From contig NW_027460390.1 of assembly GCF_050947875.1 (NCBI RefSeq), positions 1,302,001-1,366,000 on the forward strand: a stretch of 64,000 bases of DNA. Reading direction: 5' to 3'. Under the pieces are notes generated by a model, which had not been told where the DNA came from, searched no databases, and worked only from the letters and a program-made list of their open reading frames with translations. A program made the translations under genes and the position numbers. Shown piece after piece: positions 46,441 through 59,244 of this stretch (position 1 is the first letter of the stretch; each line of letters starts with the position of its first letter). Source of the DNA: Dermacentor variabilis (Eukaryota > Arthropoda > Arachnida > Ixodida > Ixodidae).

Positions 46441-48109
46441 TTAGCAACTTTGCCAAGCAAGTGGCATAGAAAAATTGGCCTATAGTGGATGCAGGCCGCG
46501 TCGCTTAAAGCAGAAGTAATTCAAGTATTTCATGACAACTACAAATTAGAAATAAACGATATTCAGCAATATGAATTGTCACAACATAACTTGAATGATA
46601 ATTGCATTACCGTCGACAACCAGCTTCATATAGGTTCCACCATAATTTTTTTCAAACGTATTCAAACTCTACGGCTTCGGTACTAACGGTAGAGTTAATC
46701 ACACTTGCGTTCCGTCGGTCATAGTGTCCAAGCTTCCTGATTCCCGTTTTTGTCAACTGTATCTTACTCGCCGTTGTCAACTCTTTTGGGAGGGTTCGAA
46801 CATTCAGATTCCCTCTCTTGTGATCCATGCTGCAACGTCCTAAACAGAACCGGTTCAGAGCACGCGGGAACCTTTAGCAACCACTGCTGATACTTTTCCG
46901 GCACTAGACGTTAGTCGAGTGAGTAATATCAGCCTTGGCTGTGTGCAAAGAAAGGGCACGCACTTGAATTTATTACTGCCGTCGATGGGATACATGACTG
47001 CTGTTAATGTTCGTCTCGTTTACCGAGGCTCAACAACAGAGAGGTAGCTGTAGCGGTGACGCCACGCACTATTCGTGAGACACACCAATCCTGATGTGTT
47101 TGAAATGAGGACGCATAATCTTGCATGAGGTCACTGTCTTCCTATTTGGTAGAATACTTTGATACAGTTTAACTTCTATTGAAAGTTATAAATTTCCACT
47201 AAAATGTTAATCAGTATAGAAAAAGCGACCGAAAAACATAAACCAAATTAGCGCTTGAATGTGCCATGGTCGAACAGGTTGTTCTGTTATAGCTGCCTCT
47301 TGCGGTTGTTTGAAAACAAGTGGAAGTGATAGGACTGAAGCCCAGTGAGATGTCTACGAGTTCTTCAGGGTCATTTTGCATTTTATTTAGCTTGTTTGTA
47401 GGATCAGCAACCGCTTTTTTCATTGTCCCCCTTTGAGGGCCCAGTGGTTGAAGCTCAGACCAGCACAATGAGAAGCATATCTGACGCTCCCCTACTTTTG
47501 CAAAATGGCACACCCCGCATGTGTTTAGTTCTGGTATTTCCCCTCACATTACCTCGTAACACGGTGGGGATGCTTTACGATGCAGCTTCATTAGTTTTCG
47601 CTTTACAAGGGAAATATGTTTCAAGCTAGGAAATAAGCTCGGAGCTTGCTTCGCAAGTGAAAGATAGGATGTAGTAATCGTGGCTGCGGAGCATGCGATT
47701 TCTTGAGCGAACATCAAAATAGGGTAAATTGCACATACGCTACTAGTGCATATGTGCTACTAGTGCTGGCATGTCTATGTTGGCAAGTGCTCTTATGCTG
47801 CAAGACTGACCATAGCAATAGATATTTTAGCCACACTTTTAGATGAAGTAGGATTTTGAGTAGAGTATTGGATTAAAAAATATACAGTAGAACCTATATC
47901 ACCAAGACTGTCGACGGTAATTGAATTAGCATTCAGGCAATGTAGCGACGAACCGGATTTCTCAAGTCAGGTTTACTTGAAATCGTTTGCGGTCATTCTG
48001 ACACTTGCATAGCTTCAGTTACATGTGGCGCCCACTCTAGGTTGTATCGACCCACTTTGCTTTTGGCACTCGCTTGCGAAGGTCGCGTATGAGCAATGCT
48101 AGGACGTAG

Positions 48110-49340
48110 GAACGACGATGGAGCGTCAAAGGTGGTGTGCCCACGACAGCATAACCGAAAATGACATGACGATTCCGAAATGATAATGATAGTATACGGA
48201 CGATTGCTTGAAAACAAAGGCATAACGACGACGGCAAAATGACAAAAGGATGACCAAGCTACACTGACGATAATGACATGACCACGACGGCACGGCGACG
48301 ACAGTACGTCAACAGATGCATATAACAGCGACTGTCTGAAGACGACGCAGTGACGAAGATGGCATGACAACAGCGACATATCAGGATTGAATGACGACAC
48401 CATGATTATCATAGAATGACAAACAAGGAACGTAATCGGACCGACACAGCCGGTATGACTACAACGCCATAAAGACAACGGGATGACGTTTTGAAGTGAC
48501 GAGGATGGTGCCATGGCGACATGGCAGGCAAGGATGGTGCCAAGGCATGCGATGGCGACATTGGCATGCCAACGGCTTTGTGACGACGGCGGCATGACGA
48601 CGAATGTATAACAAGGAGTGCTATACGGCGACAGTATGATTTACGACGCAGTTTTGTTGGGATGCAAATAATGGCATGAGGACAATGGTATAAGTTCGAA
48701 TGCGCGATGCCGACTACCTCACGAAGACTGTATGACCATGACTATGTGAAGGCGATGGAGGGACGATGACAGCATGGCAAAACTAGAATGACGACTATCA
48801 CATGACCACGAGAGCCCCGTGGCAGTATGACAACGAATGCAAGACAACAGTAGTTGGCGCGATAATGACGGCATGACGAGAGTCGGATTACAATCTTGCA
48901 ATGATGACAATACAAGAATCATAACGACATCCCTACCAGGAGCACATTCCTAGTAGCCGGCGGTATTAGACAATTCGCGTAACTGGGTCAGCGTACAGGG
49001 CGTGACGACGACTGCATGACGAGAGTCGAAGGCGAAGCTTTAATGGCGACGCTGAAATGACCACGACGGCCTCACGACGATGTTATGACAACAAATGTAT
49101 GACGCCTGTTAAGGATGATGGCGTGACGACGACGGCATGACAAACTTGGAACGACGACAACGCAACGACCACAACGGCACCAAGGCCGCGAGCACGTACC
49201 TAGTGGCACAAGTTGTCACAAATTGTCAGATTACTCGGGCCACTGTATCGGCGTAAAAGGCATGACGATCACTGCAGGACGAGAGTTCCATGATGATGCT
49301 TTAATGGCGACGATGGAGTGACTTAAGCGGCATCACGGCT
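48110..49340 (-). repeat. Degenerate minisatellite, right arm (U2), inverted
   Basis: U2 counterpart of 17690-18980. Confidence 0.8.
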
Positions 49341-49597
49341 GCGCTACAAGCACATTCTTTGTGGCCGTAGCTTAGATTGGACGGCACCGTCTTCAGGCAG
49401 TCGCTGTCTTGGATCCGTTGACATACTGTCGTCGCCATGCTGTTGCAGTCGCGTAACTTGGGCTACTGGATCGGCGTAAGTGGCTAGACAGATATATAGA
49501 CATATAAGCTCAAAACGCGCGAAGAAGACAAAGAATGCTTAGCGAATTAAAACACAGTTTTCCTGAAATACGTGATCGCGTTACTTGCTTTTATTAA

Positions 49598-49752
49598 TGA
49601 GTCTTTTATTAATGGCGCGTGAAATGCACGTGAATGTTGTGCGTCTCAGTATTGCTTCTCTTTCCGGTAAGCAATACTAACGACTCATGAAAAAAACATT
49701 TCTAATAACTTAAAACATTTATTAGGGGCGGAAACATCGTCAGTTGCATGCG
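49598..49752 (+). repeat. Dispersed 155 bp segment in U2
   Basis: Matches U1 24797-24950 (shared words include GTCTCAGTATTGCTTCTC and AGGGGCGGAAACATCGTCAG). It is flanked by two copies of host sequence of about 30 bp (CCTGAAATxCGxGATCGCGTTACTT at about 49562 and 49770), so the insertion came with a local duplication. Either a short mobile repeat or patchwork repair. Confidence 0.6.
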
Positions 49753-49924
49753 ATGCAACCTGAAATGCGAGATCGCGTTACTTTCTTTGAGAATTAACAG
49801 TAATCCCACCATGTCACAAGTGAGTGAATATTTAATTTGAGGGTATTCAGTGAAACAACGAGCATTTTTCTTTCTTGAATGTCGGCGAGTGTTCAGTCCT
49901 CGTACACGTTGACTACGATATACT

Positions 49925-51288
49925 TCAATGTATATCTAATGACTGGAAGCGGAATTTTGCAGTGTGCACAACACTTTTCTCCTCCAAAACACGAAATGAA
50001 AGCTTCCCCTCTTTCATCCGCGAGCACTGCTCCTCCAAATAGCGCATGTAGTTCATCGAAACATCCGTGTTAAAAGCGAGGAACTTCCTAAGGTTCCACA
50101 CCACACGTGTCATATCGTACTCTGCGGCCTGCGACGTGCAATGTGCACGAAGCACGAACCAAGTATGGCCCTTGATGGACTTGTCTAGAACATCTACCAC
50201 CGTGATCAACTGGCTTGCGGTCTCCGCTGCCTGAGAGACAACGTCCAACTTGGCGCGAACAAGCCTCGGCATCGCGATGAGCATCCTAAGCAGCATGTCT
50301 CGTCCGCAAACGCAGTATACTGCGACACTTTCTTGGTCCTTGCAGTCGTGCATCAAGTTGAAGACTTACTGGCTGAGCGTTCTGGCACTGATGGTGAGGT
50401 GAGGAAGCTTGTTTCTGGATTTTTGCAGGAGATGTTTGGTGTTCTTCCAAGTGAAGCTGTTGAACATCAAAGTGTTCGTCGAATTCTCTCGGCGTCCTGA
50501 ACGTACAGGGAGTCGAACCACCAGGTTCCGCACTCCCCATCCGCTGAAAGGATCCGGAGCTTGAGGAAAGACTGAAGTACCTGTGCCACCGTCACGTCGT
50601 TCTCGTTCCAAACGCTGCCGATCTGGAGTAACTTCTGGTTTGGACGTGCCTTAGACACGTACAGCAATCCGCCTGTGAATATACGAGTTACTGAGAGGCA
50701 TGCCAGATGCTGCAGTGATTCGATGCACCCCCATGTGCTTCTATGGCGTACCCGATCCGAGTTGATATCCAGTCGTTCAAGCAAAGGACAGCTGGCGTAT
50801 AGCTGGCGAAGAATGCCGTCCTCGATGTGGGCTTCTCGCGAAGTCAAGAATACTTTCAGGCATTTTAAGCTCTGGAGAAGGCGTACGTCCTCTGGCAGCA
50901 GCGTATCATTTCCACTAAACGCCACGGCGGTAACTGACTCGCAGATTCGCAGAATGATTGGCATGCTGCGATGTGAGGGCCCTCGGCAAGGTATCACCAG
51001 CTCTTTCACCAGTTTGAAGTGCGTCGAGCAAGGAGCGATGTCTTCTACGTAGATAATTGCGGAGACATTAAGCTTGCGGATCAGAGTGGCTCTGTTTAGG
51101 CCCTCGTCCACCGGATGCTCTCTTTCCATGTCCCGCAGGTTGATACGCTCCGCTGTCCAGAGGCAAGGGTCGAAGGCTAACCTCTTCCATCGCTCGTACA
51201 CCTGGGCTATTGTCGCGTGCCAGAGTTGCGGGAGGTAAGCGAATATCTTGAGGACGAGTTCAACTGGGAGGTCGTCAAAGTGCAACAT
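49925..51288 (-). pseudogene. F-box/LRR protein gene, frameshifted (U2 copy)
   Basis: Copy of the U1 gene. The F-box (LPVELVLKIFAYLPQLW) and LRRs are intact from 51288 to about 50510. The segment after WWFDSL is 14 bp here versus 10 bp in U1; neither length restores the downstream frame RRENSTNTLMFNSFTWKNTK, so each unit is shifted differently. A private TAA (in place of the U1 TAT codon) interrupts the second frame near 50358, before LMHDCKDQ. The C-terminal part to 49925 is longer than in U1. About 28 of the first 265 residues differ, so no clear constraint. Confidence 0.75.
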
Positions 51289-51559
51289 CTTCTTCTTCTT
51301 CTTCCTTCAAAATTCTGGCACGTACCCACGAGGAGGAGATTGGCCATGGCACTCAATGGAAACATAACGTCAACTTCTTGCTTCCTGTTAACTTATTGAT
51401 CTGTACGATCCATATTTAATTAGTAGTGAATATAAATTTTTTTTCTGTTCCCGTTTCTCGAATAGTCATGCCAGTTTTGCCGAAGATGCTATATTACGAA
51501 AACAACGCGATTAAGTGTTAATAATGAGGAAATTGTGCTTAACATGAGAGTCTCCCAGT

Positions 51560-52270
51560 CGCAATGACGTACTCATGCACAATATGACACACTTCCTTTC
51601 TGGCTCGACCACGGGTACTTGCCCCAAAAGATAACATGTTAATCACCGAGAGAGGAAGGCGCATACGCGACAGGGGTTGCTTAAAGTAGGTCTACCTTTC
51701 GGAATTATATTTTCGGAGAAAGAGGAGGAAATGGTACGGTGATTGTATATCCCCACATGATGCATGAAGGTTCGATGCTGCGATCCCACACCTACTCATG
51801 TAAATATTTAGTTGAGGTATTCGACATCGTAATAGTGTAATGGAAACTTCGCATTGCCGAGAGGGACAAGACAGCGCATTCCAGGGGAACGCTAAATGTT
51901 CGTAATCCGGTGCAGCAACAAGGGGGCTCATTTTTCCGACCTAGGACTTGTCGCCATGGGAACCTTGTCACCGTTAGCAGAGTAAGGTTGGGTATAAAGA
52001 AACTCACTGCCTCCAAGCGCTGCCTTTGCCAAGCTGTCTGTAATCTCATTGAGTGCTAGTCCACAATGTCCAGGTATCCTCAAAACCGGATTGTGTAGCG
52101 ATCGGTGCAATGGTGAATTATTTGTGCTTTCCATCGACGTAAGAACTGAAAGGTAATCTGCGAGCAATATTGTGCGACACATTTTTTTTTAATTTTGTAT
52201 ACGGGCAAGCATATGGCCATGAATTCGGCCACATAAAATTGGAGTGTAATCTGAAAGACGGATAGCAAAG
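51560..52270 (-). mobile_element. I-like LINE relic: RNase H end and C-terminal finger (U2)
   Basis: U2 copy of 20914-21690. PGHCGLALNEITDSLAKAA is clear at about 52080-52020. Frameshifted in the C-terminal part. Confidence 0.7.
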
Positions 52271-53061
52271 CTCCATGACAGTGTTTGAGAGCAAATGCCT
52301 ATCGTTGATTTCTGACCTTTTTATTAGACGTCCGTGGACACTGCATTTTATGATGGAAAACCTTCCAAATACTAATTCAAAGACTAGCGTTTTCTTGTCA
52401 ATGAAATTAGCATTACTTGGAAAGCGCAACATGGCCGCGCTGATTCAGCGTTCCTCTTCTACCTTTTCTTTGACCCCTAGCGCTTTCGTTTTATCAAATA
52501 TTTTTACGAGAGCGATATCTGGGTGTTCTTATTCCTTAATGAGGAAATAAACTATGAATTGTCACTGGTGTGCCAGAGAATGTTTACTTTCACTATATCG
52601 TGTTGCATAGGCGCCGACTACCTCTGGAGTTTTCCGGGAGGAGGGGGGCTCAGCTCACTACGGACGATGCCGGTGCCTCCCCCCTCCCCCCCGCGCACGC
52701 GCACACATACACACACCTATAGTGCCTTAGCGAGAGCTTTGTCGCCCACATCATTCCAGGTTGTTTTCGCCTTTCCTCGACCTTTTCACTTGAAATTTCA
52801 CTGGGGCTAATCGCTTACTGCATAATTGTTGGCGCGGACGTGCAAGGCTTTTAATTCATAATTTCGCTTTATTTCTGCAAATCCTGACAATAGGAAGACC
52901 CGGGCATTAGAAGTCTAGCGGCGGCTCCCTCATCCGTATTTTCTCACTTCAACATTGTTTTAAGTTTCCACACAATATATACATACACAATATATGAATA
53001 TACAAACAGGACAAAGCTTATTATATATTTCAAAGAAGTCATCGTCATCATCAGCCTGTTT

Positions 53062-53290
53062 CTCAGCGACGTCCCGCTGTCACGTCTTCCACTTTTATGG
53101 AATCGATGGGGCGCCAAGCACCCAGCAGCAGCCGAGCACGAAACTGGCTGGATGCGACTTTTTATGCGCAATAGATTAGAACGAACGGGCCGGTAAATTG
53201 GCCGGCTAGGCCACCCGAGTTCTCTCCGCTCGATTTCTTTCTTTGGGTTTATGAGAAAGATCGCACTTACATGATCGAGACGGACGTTAG
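53062..53290 (+). pseudogene. Tc1/mariner-type transposase relic, 3' part (U2)
   Basis: Corresponds to U1 30552-30780. The 5' half was removed by the 8.1 kb deletion whose breakpoint is at about 53061. Confidence 0.65.
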
Positions 53291-53564
53291 ATTAGTTCAA
53301 GGCAAGGATAACGGATGTCTGCTGTAGAATTCCGGGGTCGGTCATCAAGAAAGCCACTGAAGATGTGATAAAACGCACACAGTACTCAGACTATACAGAG
53401 TACTCAGACACAGCACACAGACGTTTTCGAACACGTCTTCTAGGCTGGTTTTCAACGGAGCTTACAAATTCATAGATAATAAGTGCGCACTGAAATCTGA
53501 TGGGCTTTTTTGTACTTTTTGTGTAGACATCCTGATTGCTTATTCGGCTTATTAAGAAGTGGTA

Positions 53565-53795
53565 ACCCGCCGTGGTTGCTCAGTGGCTATGGTGTTGGGC
53601 TGCTGAGCACGAGGTTGCGGGATCGAATCCCGGCCACGGCGGCTGCATTTCGATGGGGGCGAAATGCGAAAACACCCGTGTGCTTAGATTTAGGTGCTCG
53701 TTAAAGAACCCCAGGTGGCCAAATTTCCGGAGTTCTCCACTACAGCGTGTCTTATAATCAGAAAGTGGTTTTGGCACGTAAAACCCCAAATATTA
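53565..53795 (+). repeat. Full-length Ruka-like tRNA-derived SINE (U2-specific)
   Basis: 231 bp flanked by a perfect 16 bp target duplication (TTATTAAGAAGTGGTA at 53549-53564 and 53796-53811). U1 lacks it (about 31023-31040). The head folds like a tRNA: CCGCCGTGG at the 5' end pairs with CCACGGCGG, and the B box is GGATCGAATCCC. The body has TTTCGATGGGGGCGAAATGC, AAAGAACCCCAGGTGG and TGGTTTTGGCACGTAAAACC, with an (ATT)n tail. Transcription would be by RNA polymerase III; movement by a LINE reverse transcriptase. Confidence 0.92.
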
Positions 53796-54969
53796 TTATT
53801 AAGAAGTGGTATATTTACTTGAACGCATCGGTTTTGCCTTCTCTCTACACGTTTGTCGCTTCCCGGTCTGTTTATGTCACTTTTATTTTTTGACACGAAT
53901 CTGTTTTTGCAGCACGTATACACTTTCACGAAAAGTAAAATGGTCACTTTAATTTGGCTTTGGTCTGAAGCAAGTTTCTGGCGCGAAATATAGTTTCGCG
54001 CGTACTCTTTCGATGCGGTGCAAGCAAAGCCGGGATTTTGAATTATTCCATGTCTATATGCTTGCTTGATACCTATGATTGCTTTTGGCATTTGGTGCGT
54101 GGCCTGAGCGGCGCTTCGATCGCGTTATCAAGGGGCTTTTGTTATCAGTGTGATCAGTCGACCTTGAGAGACGGATAATACGTGTGACGTAGAAGGAATA
54201 GCTGGAAAGCCGCGAAACCTGCTGTTGGCGCTCCTTCCGTACCATAGTCAAGGTGATGCGCTGTCTCTTCGGGTTTGGGGCAGGGAGTACAGTTGCTTTC
54301 AATCAACTTATTTGAGGGCACTGATTTGTGATGGCGGGAGCGCAGTCACGTAGTATTTTTCTTACTTCGGGAGGTTTCTTTGCCAGTCGGAAAAAATTGT
54401 ACGCAATTAGACCGTCGCTGAAAATAACGCTGTTAGGTGTCATCTTGAGGTGCCCACACATGCCCCATTGACACTTTGAAAATGAGGAGAGTACTTCTCG
54501 AGTTAGATAATTATTCCAATTACTAAATTAAATCTCAGTGACGAAATAATTGCTGGCGGCTACTCCACTGCACTGGAAATATGCACTAGGTTTTCTCCGA
54601 GTAACGCAACTGCTCTTGTTTTAAAATTTGATGCATGATAATTGGGGAACATTCTGTAATTCACTCAGTAACCGAATTGAGGCCAAGCCGGATTCACTCG
54701 AAATCAGAATCAACAGTAGTCATGTGCAGCAGCGCTTGTACTCGGACTCACACAAGAGAGAGAGAGAGAGACAGAGGCTGCAGTTTCGCCGGAAAGGCGA
54801 AGCAGTATTAGTGACAGCCGAGTATGCGACAATTACACGAAGGAACATTAAGAGGACTCAAGCTGTGAAATTGAACTGTCTCGTACTATGAGGTCTTCTA
54901 TATCCTCTCATAAGGCCGTCACTTCGCTCAATTCTTCGAGGTCACACGAAGTTTCTTCAAGTGCAAGAA

Positions 54970-54995
54970 ATATATATATATATATATATATATAT
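54970..54995 (+). repeat. (AT)n microsatellite, U2
   Basis: 26 bp of TA/AT, expanded relative to U1 (about 32248-32262). Confidence 0.9.
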
Positions 54996-55649
54996 GAGGC
55001 TCGGAAAGCTGGTCAGGCCTCAGCCCCCGCCTCCCTCCCTCATGCTTAAATGAAAACTCTCCGCCTATGTCGTGTTCTGTCCTTCATTCCTTCATTCTTT
55101 GGGAAAATATTGACCTTCTTCTTTTGAAGGAGAAGGAGTAGTGTGTGAAGAGGCCAGTAAATCCGTTTATGCTGATATCACTATACGAAGCGTTCGTTGA
55201 TTCCATATACGCGCAATTTGATATAAAATTGGCGCAATATTGGATTACTAAAATGCGTATGCAGTTTTCTAACCTTGTTTTTATTTACCTGCTAGTTTTT
55301 CTAAATATACCTACTTTCTCCGGAGACACGATATTCGGTTAGGTGAGCATTCTATTGCCCTGGAATCGTGTGCCCTATGAACGCAGTATATGGACCCACG
55401 TGGGCTTACTGGTCGTTGTTGTTGCTGCTGATTTTAATAACTCATAGCCATGAGGTGCGGGCAGTTTCGCATTTATTGCTTTATTATTTTCGACGGGCTG
55501 CTGGGAAGGCATGTCTTGGAGCGCAGCTGCGGAGATTGAATCCGCGCATGGCGCATGCGATGCTGATGATCATGATGGTCCCACATAATGACGCATGCCG
55601 ACAACAGGGGATTGGCCCTAACGCTGGAGGTTTATCAATAAGGAAAAGT

Positions 55650-57500
55650 TGAATGAATGAATGAATGAATGAATGAATGAATGAATGAATGAATGAATGA
55701 ATGAATGAATGAATGAATGAATGTTTATGTCATTTTGAATACAACTTCAACAAAGGTGCAGGAGCAAAAGCCGCGCAGCGTCTGGCAGTGGCCCTTGTAC
55801 CCGCAATATACTCGTGTCTTATGCATCATTTAGTGGCAGTTCATTGGCAGTGAGCATATTACATATTTTCACACATTGTACGTGAGTTTACACAAAAACT
55901 TAGAACAACAGAATTTGACAAATTATTGGGTTACAGTTGGTTTACCAATGTAGACGGTGAAATAATAAATGTTCCCCTTTTCCATCTTCTCCTTTCCTCG
56001 CCCTGTCCACAAAGAGTAAAGTACAGATTGTACATGTAAATTTACAATAGTACGCTCAAATGCCGCATATGACCATCAATGTGTGTGTATCCACGTAACA
56101 AAGAAAAAGCAAAAAGCGATTTATGATATATTTACGTTGCAAAAATCACTTTTTTAAACACTGTGTTAGCAAAAATTCCTTGACATGGTTTTTGAAGGCA
56201 TTTCTAGTCATACTGAAATTAATGTTATCTTCTGGCATATTTAGGATTGTTAGTATTTGGTAGCTGGTTGTTGTTTTACCATAATGGGCCCTTGTGTTTA
56301 GTGTTGGTTTTCTTTTTAGTCTCATAACGTGAGGAACTTTATTAATGTTTTCGTGTATATATAGTGCATTGTTATGTATGTACTGTAATAGTTTAAATCA
56401 TAAACGTCGTCAGCTTTAAGCATTCTGTATTTAACAAATAATGGTAATATGCTTAGTTCATAACATGGTCCCTCATAGTTTTCATAAATGCGGAATATCT
56501 TCTTTTGTGGAATAATTAGTCTGTTCTAGTTAGTTTTTGTTGTGGTGCCCCATACAAATATTCCCTACGATAAACTCGAGTAGAACAGTGAAGTGTGTAT
56601 GTTTTGTTCCAGCCAGATAGGTATTAAGTGTGGAATTTTATTCAAGCATCCAACAGATCGGGAGAGTTCGGTGGCTAAATTATTGACGTGTACATTCCAC
56701 GAAAGGTGCTCTCGGAACCAAACACCAAGAAACTTTTGCTCCAACCCTGGTTATCTGTTGCCCTTGAAAAGTTAGAACTATATCCTTACTTAGTGGTTTG
56801 TTAAGCGCACGAAATATTATGCACTTTGTTTTTGCTGTGTTAGGCTGCAGCCTATTTTCCCGGAACCATGCCGCGAGGGACGCAAGGTAGGTGTTGGCCC
56901 TTCTTACCATATCTGTTAGGTCTGTGGACTTAAAAAAAGATGTTAGTATCCTCGGCATACATAATAGGATATTTAACAGGGATAAGCGGGCTAGTTGGTG
57001 GTCGTTATTGGAATGCATCATGTAACCGCACAAAAACAAGGGACGAAGAAGGAGCACACAGAACACACACTGTCCTGTGTGTTCCTTCTTTGTCCCTTGT
57101 TTTTGTGCGGTTACATGATGCATTCCAATACATAATAGGTTCAGGAGAACTGGGTATAGTTACAATGCCATTAATGTAACCAAGAAATAAAAAAAAGGTC
57201 CTAGTACTGACCCCTGTGGAACTACTTGTGTTAACTTTAGCTTTGATGATGTGGTGTCCTTTATTTACACCGTTTGAGAGCGGTCACTCGAGTAGTTTTT
57301 AATGAGATCTAGTACAACTCCCCGCAACCCGTTTCCAGACAGTTTGTGCCGTACGATATCGTACTTTATTGAGTCAAATGCTTTGTTTTGGTCTAGAAAT
57401 AAAGGAAGTGTTACCTCTTACTGTCTATCTTTGTATGTATGGTGTCTTTAATACAGCACAACACTTCTTCAGTTGATCTGTTTGTCGAAATTCATATTGG
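55650..57500 (-). mobile_element. LINE-A (CR1/L2-like), 3' part (U2)
   Basis: U2 copy. The (GAAT)n tail is much longer (55651-55722, about 18 units versus about 5 in U1). The body carries a 159 bp hairpin insert at 56969-57127 within the RT domain. Several frameshifts. Confidence 0.82.
56969..57127 (+). repeat. Hairpin-forming SINE-like insert 1 (U2-specific)
   Basis: 159 bp flanked by a 12 bp duplication (ATACATAATAGG at 56957-56968 and 57128-57139); U1 keeps the empty site near 36070. Bases 57010-57126 form an inverted repeat with arms of about 53 bp (GGAATGCATCATGTAACCGC at the left end and its complement at the right). Confidence 0.8.
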
Positions 57501-58315
57501 CTACTAGACAAGATTTTAAATCAATCAATCAATGAATCAACCAATCAATCAGTAATTTTTATTTAGCACTTCAGAGAGCGGAGGGTATGGGAAGAAAAAG
57601 CTCTAGTGAGCATGACTAGCCTTTTCAGCCTATTGCAGTTCAGCAGCAAGCAGTGGTGGTATACACAACCTAGGTACATAAACATAAGCAAAGAAACAAA
57701 CATTAAGCATGTATGCAATTATAAAAAAAAAGCGAGAAGCGAAGAAAAACACACATCAAAGACAATTTTCACATTTGAGATTCCAGATATGAATTCTACC
57801 CGAAGAAAGGATGAAGCTCAGACCTGCAACATGAGATATCACAACCATTTCGTGTTAAAACATTTAATACGGAGGGTAACGTCATTTTCGACATTTGGGC
57901 TCCGTAATTTGTGCGTGGCGTTCTTTAAATTTTTTCCTGAGCTGCGAAAGACACACAGAAGCATATTCGGTTAACTCTGCTATTTCTTTAAGCATCGAGC
58001 TATTGTTCTTTACTTCGTATTTGTACCGAAGAACTAGGCGTAGGTTATAAATAGTAAAAACCGCTGGAATATCAGCAGTTTGGAAGAGCTTTGCGGAAGG
58101 ATGATCTCTGGCTAAGTTGTGAATGATGCGTAAAGCTTTCTTTTGAAGGACGTAGACCTTTTGTAAGGCTTTGTGCGTGGCAGTGCTCCATACGAGTTGA
58201 CAGTAATTCACTTGTGACACGAACAAAGATTTGAAGAGCAGCTGTTTGATATTAGTAGGAAGGACGTGAGTGTTACTGTATAAGAGACCAATAAAACGTG
58301 AGGCAGCTGAACACA

Positions 58316-58486
58316 TTAGCAGGGAAGAAGTTTGGGCGTGTTGGTCACCAGCTGCAATTGATTTATTGCAGCTGGTGAATATATATATATTCACCAGCTG
58401 CAATAAATCAATTGTTGAAAGCTAGCGCTCGTCCTGTGTCCTGCTTGTCCCTGTGTCATTTTTTGCGCTATGTATCCCTGTCTGTA
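58316..58486 (+). repeat. Hairpin-forming SINE-like insert 2 (U2-specific)
   Basis: 171 bp flanked by an 11 bp duplication (AGCTGAACACA at 58305-58315 and 58487-58497); U1 keeps the empty site near 37250. Bases 58355-58414 are a perfect 60 bp palindrome (30 bp arms: CAATTGATTTATTGCAGCTG and on to an AT-rich centre). It has words like TGTCCTGCTTGTCCCTGTGTC that recall insert 1. Confidence 0.8.
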
Positions 58487-59244
58487 AGCTGAACACACGT
58501 GACTGACATGCACATTCCACAGCAACTTTTCTATAGATCAAACACCAAGGGTTTTGAATGCTGACACAATTTCCATGTTATTGGGTCTATAAGTCAAAGA
58601 TCCATAGCATATTACATTTTTACTCTTGGGGCGAGAAATGATCGCTTTTGTTTTGGCCGCATTAATTTCTAATGCATTTAGTTGCGACCAACGCTCGAGT
58701 ATGACAAGCAGTTCGCCAGCTTTTCTGATCAATTCGTCAGGATTTTTACCACTGAAAAACATATTGGTGTCAACAGCGGATATAACATTAAACGAGTTAG
58801 CATAAACATTATAATGTTGTTAATATATAAATTAAACAAGGAAGGTCCCAGTACACTTCCTTGCGGCACTTCTAGCACAGCGTTTGTGGTAAGTCCCCAT
58901 TAAGGTTAACGCACTGACGTCGACGCGACAAATAACTCATGAGTTCAAGAGCACGCCCTCGAATCCCATGGCTTTCATGCTTGGCAAGAAGTATTTGACG
59001 ATTTAAGCTCTCGAAGGCTTTCTTAAAGTCAATACAGAGCGCTAATACTAATCGTTCTTCCTCAAATTTTCGAATAATAATTTCTTTCTGCACAAGCAGC
59101 GCCGTTTCAGTCGACCTATTTTTTGTGAAACTATGTTGCAAGGGCGTTAGACCGTTGTGTCGCTCAATAAAATGGGAGAGACGAATTAAATTGATTTTTA
59201 TAGAACATTGGGAAAAACAGAAAGTAAAGATAATGACCTATAAT

